From the NCBI RefSeq assembly GCF_947179515.1, contig NC_067473.1:83792013-83856012 (forward strand): a stretch of DNA of 64,000 nucleotides, given 5' to 3'. The notes below the pieces were generated by a model, which was not told the origin of the DNA, ran no database searches, and saw only the letters and a program-made list of their open reading frames with translations. Shown here one piece after another: positions 56,910 through 64,000 of the stretch. The stretch's first letter is position 1; the number at the start of each line of letters is the position of its first letter. A program made the translations under genes and the position numbers. This DNA is from Apodemus sylvaticus. Taxonomy: Eukaryota; Chordata; Mammalia; Rodentia; Muridae.

Positions 56910-58027
56910 TTTTTTATTCAATATATTTTTTTATTTGATATATTTTTATTTACATTTCAAATTATTTCCCCTTTTCTAGCCCCCCACTCCCCGAAAGTCC
57001 CTTAAGCCCCATTCTCTCCCCCCTGTCCTCCCACCCACCCCTTCCCACTTCCCCGCTCTAGTTTTGCCAAATACTGCTTCACTGAGTCTTTCCAGAACAA
57101 GGGGCCACTCCTCCTTTCTTCTTTTACCTCATTTGATGTGTGGATTATGTTTTGGGTATTCCAGTTTTCTAGGTTAATATCCACTTATTAGTGAGTGCAT
57201 ACCATGAGTCACCTTTTGAGTCTGGGTTACCTCACTTAGTATGATGTTCTCTAGCTCCATCCATTTGCCTAAGAATTTCATGAATTCATTGTTTCTAATG
57301 GCTGAATACTACTCCATTGTGTAGATATACCACATTTTTTGCATCCACTCTTCTGTTGAGGGATACCTGGGTTCTTTCCAGCATCTGGCAATTATAAATA
57401 GGGCTGCTATGAACATAGTAGAGCATGTATCCTTATTACATGGTGGAGGAATGTTCCTCTTTCTCCACATCCTCGCCAACACCTGCTGTCTCCTGAATTT
57501 TTAATCTTAGCCATTCTGACTGGTGTAAGGTAAAATCTCAGGGTTTCAGAATGTGAATTGATCCATCCTTATCTCCTTGTACTAAGCTCAACTCCAAATG
57601 GATCAAGAACCTCCACATAAAGCCAGACACTCTGAAACTAATAGAAAAGAAACTGGGGAAAACCCTTGAGCACATGGGCACAGGGGGAAAGTTCCTGAAC
57701 AGAGCACCAATTGCTTCTGCTCTAAGATCAAGAATTGACAAATGGGACCTCATAAAATTACAAAGTTTCTGTAAGGCAAAGGACACTATCAAAAGTACAA
57801 ATCAGAAACCAATAAATTGGAAAAAGATCTTCACCAACCATACATCAGTTAGAGGGCTAATAACCAATATATACAAAGAACTCAAGAAATTAGACCCCAG
57901 AAAGCCAAATAACCCTATTAAAAATGGGGTACAGAGCTAAATAAAGAATTTTCACCCGAAGAACTTCAGATGGCTGAGAAGCATCTTAAAAAATGCTCAA
58001 CTTCTTTAGTCATTAGGAAAATGCAAA
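56910..58027 (-). mobile_element. L1 with 5' inversion (twin priming)
   Basis: 56910-57545 is a minus-strand L1 3' end with poly(T) at 56909-56916. 57546-58027 is plus-strand ORF2 text. An exact 15-bp duplication TCAAGGTTTAACCTT flanks it (56895-56909 and 58028-58042). At the inversion the two parts are nearly contiguous in L1 order. The minus part has an internal deletion of about 130 bp near 57445. Confidence 0.93.
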
Positions 58028-58042
58028 TCAAGGTTTAACCTT

Positions 58043-58307
58043 AATAAACAGAGCTTTGACGCTAGCCTTGCCTTAGTAACAGTTACAATAAAAGCACTGA
58101 CTGCTAAACCTCCTTTATTAAAAATCATAGTCACAGGCTCTGGTTTTCAAATTTCATTTGGACATGACAAGAATTAGTAGTTTTTAATCTTATAAACTCT
58201 TACTTTGAATCTTGAAAAGGAAATTCCAATTGGGGTACCTGTATCTTAAACTCAAATTTTACAGCCAAGGAAATAAATTTGTTCCTATTTAAACTGTTCT
58301 GTATGAA
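58043..58307. other. Intergenic, unassigned
   Basis: AT-rich; nothing recognised. Confidence 0.4.
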
Positions 58308-58478
58308 GGCTGGAGAGATAGCTCAGTAGTTAAGAGCCTGACTGACTTTCCAGAGGCCCTGGGCTCAGTTCTCAGTATAGTACATGGCAGCTCACAACTG
58401 TCTGTGACTCCAGGATCTGACACTGTCACACAGCTACAGGTGAAACACCAATGAACATAAAATAAAAATAACTTATTA

Positions 58479-58522
<44 letters not shown>
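58308..58522 (+). mobile_element. B2 SINE with (GT)n end
   Basis: GGCTGGAGAGATAGCTCAGT head, A-rich end, then GT run at 58481-58522. Confidence 0.85.
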
Positions 58523-58525
<3 letters not shown>

Positions 58526-59118
58526 CTGGGTCTGACCAATTTTATCATTATGAATATATAACAAATTAAATATTGTAAAAGGCTCTATACTGTCCTTTAA
58601 CAAACATTAATTCGATTTATTGTAGCTAGAGATACCCAAAGATTCACGTTAATTCTTTTTATCAAATTATACAAAAGATATCAATCTTTAAAATCAAGAA
58701 TATTTATGATGTTTTATACCATAAGCACTGGTGTTTCTTGATTCAATTGGTGTCTAAGATGTCCTGAAGTCCTTTTTTCAACCAGGATTTTGAAAAAAGA
58801 AATCAAACAATACTTGTACTTTGCTAATAAAAAGGAAATAAGCAATACTGCAATGATTCCTTGTAGAATTTCATTGTATTTCTAACTGTTAAAATAAAAG
58901 GTAATGTTTGGTTATACCTGTAAGGATGACAAAATTCTGGCTTCTAGCATGGTCTAACTTCTTGTTTCTACCCATATTAATACATTAATAAAATAGAGCA
59001 AATCAGTATTCACATAGAAGGGATAATAATTTAAATATTGAAGCTCAGTCTTTTCTAAAGTTACATCTAATTGTGCCACATGAAATTAAATTATAATATC
59101 AAACCAAACAAAATCCCT
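58523..59118. other. Intergenic, unassigned
   Basis: AT-rich, no gene or recognised repeat. Confidence 0.5.
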
Positions 59119-59281
59119 TAGTGGGGGAGGGAGGGAAGGAGAGGAAGGGGGGGGAGAAGGAGGAGAAGGAAAGAGAAGAACAAGGAAGAGGAGGAGGAGG
59201 AAGGAGGAGGAGAAGGAGAGGAAGTCAAAGAGGAGGAGGAAATAGAGAAGGAAAGAGAAGAGGAGGAGGAGAAGAAAAAAG
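59119..59281. repeat. (GGA/GAA)n purine tract
   Basis: About 160 bp of almost pure purine on the plus strand. Confidence 0.93.
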
Positions 59282-60415
59282 AATTTGTTTAAATATCTCA
59301 AATGTAGGTGGTTCATAGAATAAAAATAACTATAAATACAGGTAGAAGCAAGCCTAGCTTTTTCATTTTAATTTTAAGTAATAATCTTATATTTGAAATA
59401 TAAATGTTATGTCAAATGCAAAGGACACAAAAGAAGTCTAATCCAGACCATGTTGGCTAATACTTTGATTTTATTTGGGAAATGTTTTTATTGTTTTAAT
59501 GGTTTTACCAGCTAATCCTCTCTGCTGAAGACTGCTCTCCTGCCCACTACTTGACCTCGTCTAGACTAGAATCCTAGCCCTGGGGTAACAATTAAGTGCC
59601 TTCCTATACTCACAATGTGATGCCTGGTCAGCAGGGGGTGCTGTGAAATAGAATTCCTGGAAAGAAGCTGTCTGTGAGGCTTAACTGTGAACATCAGTGG
59701 AGATTAGAATGTTGCCTTTTCAGAACCTAATTGCAATTTGTGTAGGGTTGTCTTTATCCAATAAATAGCCTTATTTTGCACAGCTGTGTCAAACCTAACA
59801 CCCTGTGACTAACAGACAGATACAAACCTTCTGTAATGTATTAATTTGACAAAATCCAGTTTTCAACTCATCAAAGCACTAACAGTGGTTTCAGCATCTG
59901 GGGCCTATAGCAGAGATCTCTTCATTGGGCTTTGTTCCCACTAACATATTTGAAAAGTTTTCATAAATTTGATTTGTGACTCTTTTGTTTTGTTTTGTAA
60001 AACTATAAAAACTTTATGAGACTGCTTCTGTGTTGAAACGTGAAATTTGGAGTAATCTACATTTGTGGGTCTCAGCCACGGCCATTCCTATTTGGCTCCA
60101 GAATAAACTAGCTTTTAGCCTCTGTGAGGTAAGGTCTGTGCTTCTGTGCTGACAGAAGCTACTTCTCGGAAAGTTATGAGGGTCACCAGGTCCTCCACAG
60201 GGTTGTAAAATCAATGGCAAGTTCTGTGGAGATGAGACTTGGAAGAGGTGCCTGCAAGGTGTGTGTGGAGTTCAGTGATGCAGCTTTTGTGAGTATCGCT
60301 CAAGATTCTTTTCTGCCTTTGAGTTACTCATGCTCCTATAGGTTAGCCTCTGAGCCCTATTCCTGTAAGTAATACCAATGAATTCACTGATTCACAAAGA
60401 TAAGTTTTGGATTTT
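59282..60415. other. Intergenic, low-repeat
   Basis: Contains the candidate CTCF site at 59625; otherwise no gene or repeat recognised. Confidence 0.5.
59625..59646 (+). promoter_or_regulatory. Candidate CTCF site in intergenic DNA
   Basis: TGGTCAGCAGGGGGTGCTG is a near-consensus CTCF core with two C-to-T changes from the classic CAGCAGGGGGCGCTG form. The surrounding sequence is not an obvious SINE. It has the same orientation as the candidate at 42287. Confidence 0.5.
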
Positions 60416-60416
60416 G

Positions 60417-60444
<28 letters not shown>
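60416..60444. repeat. (CT)n microsatellite
   Basis: Pure CT run of about 29 bp. Confidence 0.95.
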
Positions 60445-60448
<4 letters not shown>

Positions 60449-60584
60449 TCTCTTTCTGTATCTATTGACAGTGTGTCATCTTTGGTGACTAAGCCCTTGT
60501 TCATATCCTACTCCCAGAATAAGTCACAACAGAAGGAAAAGAGAAGTTCTAAATAAGCCCTATATTTTCACTTTATGGGCCAGT

Positions 60585-60965
60585 GACAGGCCCAAAGTGG
60601 GATCCAGCTCAAGGGGAGGTCCCAAGGCCTGACATTATTACTGAGGATATGGAGAGCTCACAAAAAGGGACCTAGCATGACCTCATTCCAGAAGACCCAA
60701 TGAGTCAGATATTTGTACCCAACCAATGGACAGAAGCAGCTGACCCCTTTTGTTGAATTAGGGAAGACTGAAAGGAACTGAGGAGAAGGGCGACCCTGTA
60801 GGAGGACCAACAGTCTCAATTAATCTGGACCCCTGGGATCTCTCAAACACTGGGCCACCAAACAGGCAGCATACGCCAGCTGATATGAGGCCCCCCAACA
60901 TACATGCAGCAGAGGCCTGCCAGGTCTGTGTTCAATCAGAGAAGATGCACCCCAGTGTTTCAAAA
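60585..60965 (+). mobile_element. Lx-type L1 3'UTR fragment
   Basis: Same 3'UTR type as 1441-2150: CTCAAGGGGAGGTCCCAAGG, then CCAACCAATGGACAGAAGC and ATCTCTCAAACACTGGGCC. Confidence 0.7.
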
Positions 60966-61185
60966 ATACCAACAATTTGAAGTCCAAGTTATCTTTAAGA
61001 ATTTAAAGTTTCTTACCTATGGGCTCCTGTAAAATCAAAAGCAACTTTTATACTTATTTCAAGGGGAGAATGCCAGGGCAGTTACAATCAGATTAAAAAA
61101 AACCCCACCAAAATCCAATAGTGTAAATGGCTCAGTGTCCTTAGGGCTCCAGGGGACTTGGGTATGACTACCTCTCTAGCTTGAC

Positions 61186-61313
61186 CATCTGAAAGATGCA
61201 CAGACTGTCTAACAGCTCAGGCAAGCCCCATTCCATACCTGTCACTGATCATCTGAAAGATGCACAGACTGTCTAACAGCTCAGGCAGACCCCATTCCAT
61301 ACCCGTCACTGTT
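61186..61313. repeat. 64-bp tandem duplication
   Basis: A unit beginning CATCTGAAAGATGCACAGAC occurs twice with a 64-bp period and only a few differences. Confidence 0.93.
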
Positions 61314-61572
61314 CTTGGAGAACAAGCTACAGTCCCAGAATCTTGAAATTTCTGTGGTCTCCACTGAAACTGAAACCTCATCTTCATTTATAGCCTCTCT
61401 TGGTTTCTTCAGGGGCTCTGACCCTGTCACATGTGTCTGTCTGGTGATGCCTATGACTTCGGCATTTGGAAACTAGAGGCAGAAGGATAAAATATTCAAG
61501 GATAACATGTGCTATATATTAAATTTGATGGTAATCTAGACTACATGGGATCCTGTGTCATAAATAAATAGG

Positions 61573-61608
<36 letters not shown>

Positions 61609-61775
61609 AAGACAGACAGAGCCAGGAGTGGTGCACACACTTGTAATCCTAACAGGCATTTAGTAAGCAGAAGCAGGAAGATTACCCATGAGTTTGAGGC
61701 CAACTGGTCTATTTGGTAAGTTTCAGGCCAGGTAAGGTTACATAGACACTGTCTCAAAAACGAAAACAGAAATGT
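61573..61775 (+). mobile_element. (AGAC)n and adjacent B1 SINE
   Basis: (AGAC)n at 61573-61620, then plus-strand B1 remnant 61621-61775: GCCAGGAGTGGTGCACACAC to ACATAGACACTGTCTC. Confidence 0.8.
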
Positions 61776-63129
61776 GACCTGTTAACTGATGAATGAGAAA
61801 AGTAAAGTTAATATAGTCATACAATTAAACATTATTAAACAATGAGGGAAAATATTCTGATATATAATTTAATGTTAGTAAACCTTGAAACATGATGAAT
61901 TCAGGAATCCAGTTTCATATAATCCCATTCACATGAAAATTTCATATTATACTACAACTCATAAACATATATCTTTTAGAAGAACATTTTAAATAATGTA
62001 TGTTGGTCGATGCACTACCAACTCCCCACTCCAACACCCTAAGACTCACCAACACAGTCTACCCACCTTCCCATCCTCACCTTCACTTTTTTAAAAATAC
62101 CCAGCTGAGTCCAATTAATGAAGTCACTGTGCACATGGGTGTGGGGCAATCCACCCAGTATGAGCAACCAGTAGACACACCCCAGAAGAAAAGTAACTTC
62201 CTTCTCTCAACAGCCATTAACTGTCAATAGTTCCTCTTCTAGGGGAAGGACCTCATGTGCCTCTCCCCTGTCCAAGGTGGAATGCTAACAATTTTGATAT
62301 AGTATACATTACCAAAGTTGCTATGAGTTAGTGGGTGCAGTGGTCATGTCATACCCAGAAGATAGCATCTCAGCACATGGTCTCATCCCCCAGGTGTTAC
62401 CTGCCTTCTGTTTCCTCTTCAACAATGTTCCCTGAGCCCTGGGGGAGGTTGAGATTGCTGACCTGTTTAAGGATAAGCACCAGATAGTTACTATCCTCGG
62501 CACATTGACCTTCTTTTATGAATTTCCACATTGATTGCTGTTCACAACAATAACAACAAAAACTTTTCTAACTAAAGGTGAGATCAGTACCATGGGTATA
62601 AACAGAAAGATTTCAAAGACAGTTTGAAATATCCATTTAGCAAAATAACAGTGGTTAAATTCCCCACCACCACCTCCACCACCACCTATGACTTCTAAAC
62701 TATGACTTTTGGCCAGGATTACAGTATCAGGCAAAAATTCCCTCCCGTGGAGCAAATCTGAAATACAATCAAAATGTGAATGATTAGCCACACCACAGTC
62801 ATGTCACGGTTGCACCAAGGCACATAACCTGGCAAATCAGAACTATGGCATGCACCACTGCTTAATATCATTAAAAGTTATTCTCTCCCAGAGCAGTTTT
62901 CTGACACTGCGAAAGGTAGCTAGCAGTAAGTTTCCAGGCCAATTCCAGTTTGATTTCTCTGTATCTTATCACTGAAACACATTTTGTTTTCAGCAATAGG
63001 ACAATGTATAGTTATGACTGACAACCAAGAACAACAGTTATTGTTTCTAGACAAGATGATCTTGCATCCTATTTTATAATGTCATTTTTTTCTTTAAACT
63101 GATAAAATCTTATTGTGTCTGGATAGCAT
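61776..63129. other. Intergenic, unassigned
   Basis: Contains a short (CCA)n at about 62665-62687; otherwise no gene or recognised repeat. Confidence 0.5.
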
Positions 63130-64000
63130 AGTTCATTATTCATTATCTGCCATTGAATGTCCAAACTGCTTTCATTTTCTAGTTGTTATGAATGGAGCCA
63201 CAGTGAACATGGATATACAGGTATCTCTGTAGTAGGATATGGTATGCTTTCAGTATACGCCCTGGGGTGATACAGCTAAGTCAAATGGTATTTCTATTTT
63301 TAGCTTTGTAAGATACTGCCACAGTGATTTCCATGATCCTAACAGTGAATAAGTGTACTCTTACATTCTTACAAGCATTTATTGACACTTGTTATCTTGA
63401 TTCTAATCATTTTGGTTAAGGTGAAAGGAATCTTGAAACAGTTTTAATTTGCATTTCTTAGATGGCTGACAATGGTGAACATGTTGAAAAGTATTTGCTA
63501 GCAGATTCCAGTTCTTACTTTCTGGAGGCTTCCTTTCCTCTGAATTAAGTTTCTTTATCTGTCTTTTAATTTCTAATGTCCTGTTTGTTCATTATTAGAT
63601 TTATTTCCTAAGTGACAGAGGCCTATTCAGATTGGCCTTACCTGTGCCTGTATTTTAAAGTTACTTCCTCCTTTTTTCTGTAATGGTCGCAGTTTCAGGC
63701 CTCATGTTGAGGCTCTTGACCCATTTAGAGTTGATGTTTGTGCAGCCTGAGAGATAAGGATCAAATGCTACCCACACAGAGTCCCGATTTTCCCAGCGCC
63801 ATTTGTTGACAATACTGTCTTTTCCCTGATGTGTGCTGGTGACCTCTTTACCAAACCTGGGGTTTGACAATGCACGGCTTTGTGTCTGGATTCTCCATTT
63901 CATAATATTGATCAATATGCCTGTCGTTGTGCCAGCACACCCTGTTTTTATTCATTACTGTGGCTCTGTAGTACAACTTGAAATCAAGTATGCTGATATC
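63130..64000 (-). mobile_element. Old L1 ORF2 fragment, runs off the window
   Basis: Minus-strand ORF2 words, including an 84-codon open piece (63661-63915) with VNKWRWENRD and NSKWVKSLNMRPETA, typical of an older L1 ORF2 C-terminal part. It continues past 64000. Confidence 0.7.

Noticed and set aside
62516..62791. 91-codon minus-strand frame with a Gly run
   Set aside because: The Gly run comes from a (CCA)n repeat; nothing else is recognisable.

Overview
The window is mammalian nuclear DNA from a murine rodent. This follows from abundant B1, B2, ID-like and B3/B4-like SINEs, rodent L1 (including Lx-type) fragments, MaLR-like LTRs and URR1 hAT elements. The youngest L1 copies end their ORF2 in a way I associate with rat-type L1 rather than the house-mouse L1Md type, so a rat or another non-Mus murine is more likely than Mus musculus. 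That species call is an inference from memory of L1 consensus ends.

The one protein-coding gene I can support is Herc6 on the minus strand. Thirteen exons (5291-40583) were assembled by following splice sites and codon phase. They join into 1,704 nt (568 codons) without a stop and with every junction in phase. They encode the RCC1-like domain (exons 1-8) and the linker after it (exons 9-13). The HECT ubiquitin-ligase half lies beyond the left edge of the window. HERC6 is an interferon-induced HECT E3; murine rodents lack HERC5, and in mouse HERC6 is the main ISG15 ligase. Intron 1 holds three good interferon-response-type (GAAA repeat) motifs, and a CRE-like site lies about 0.1 kb upstream of the ATG.

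Layout: 1-5290 is the intron after exon 13, made of old plus-strand L1 pieces, a 640-bp purine tract and a URR1 carrying a nested insertion. 5291-40583 is Herc6 exons 13 to 1 with introns loaded with SINEs, L1s and LTRs. 40584-42340 is the upstream region, with a perfect 56-bp inverted repeat flanking a (CTT)n/(CT)n tract. 42340-64000 is intergenic: an old long L1, solo LTRs, two 5'-inverted L1s, a decayed gammaretrovirus-like pol fragment, simple repeats and a second candidate CTCF site.

I found no convincing tRNA, rRNA, CRISPR array or second gene. The most distinctive observations are the intron-1 ISRE cluster of Herc6, the perfect inverted repeat upstream of the gene, and the run of L1 insertions whose structure records how they inserted (three 5' inversions, two with exact target-site duplications, plus one recent-looking insertion with a 17-bp duplication).
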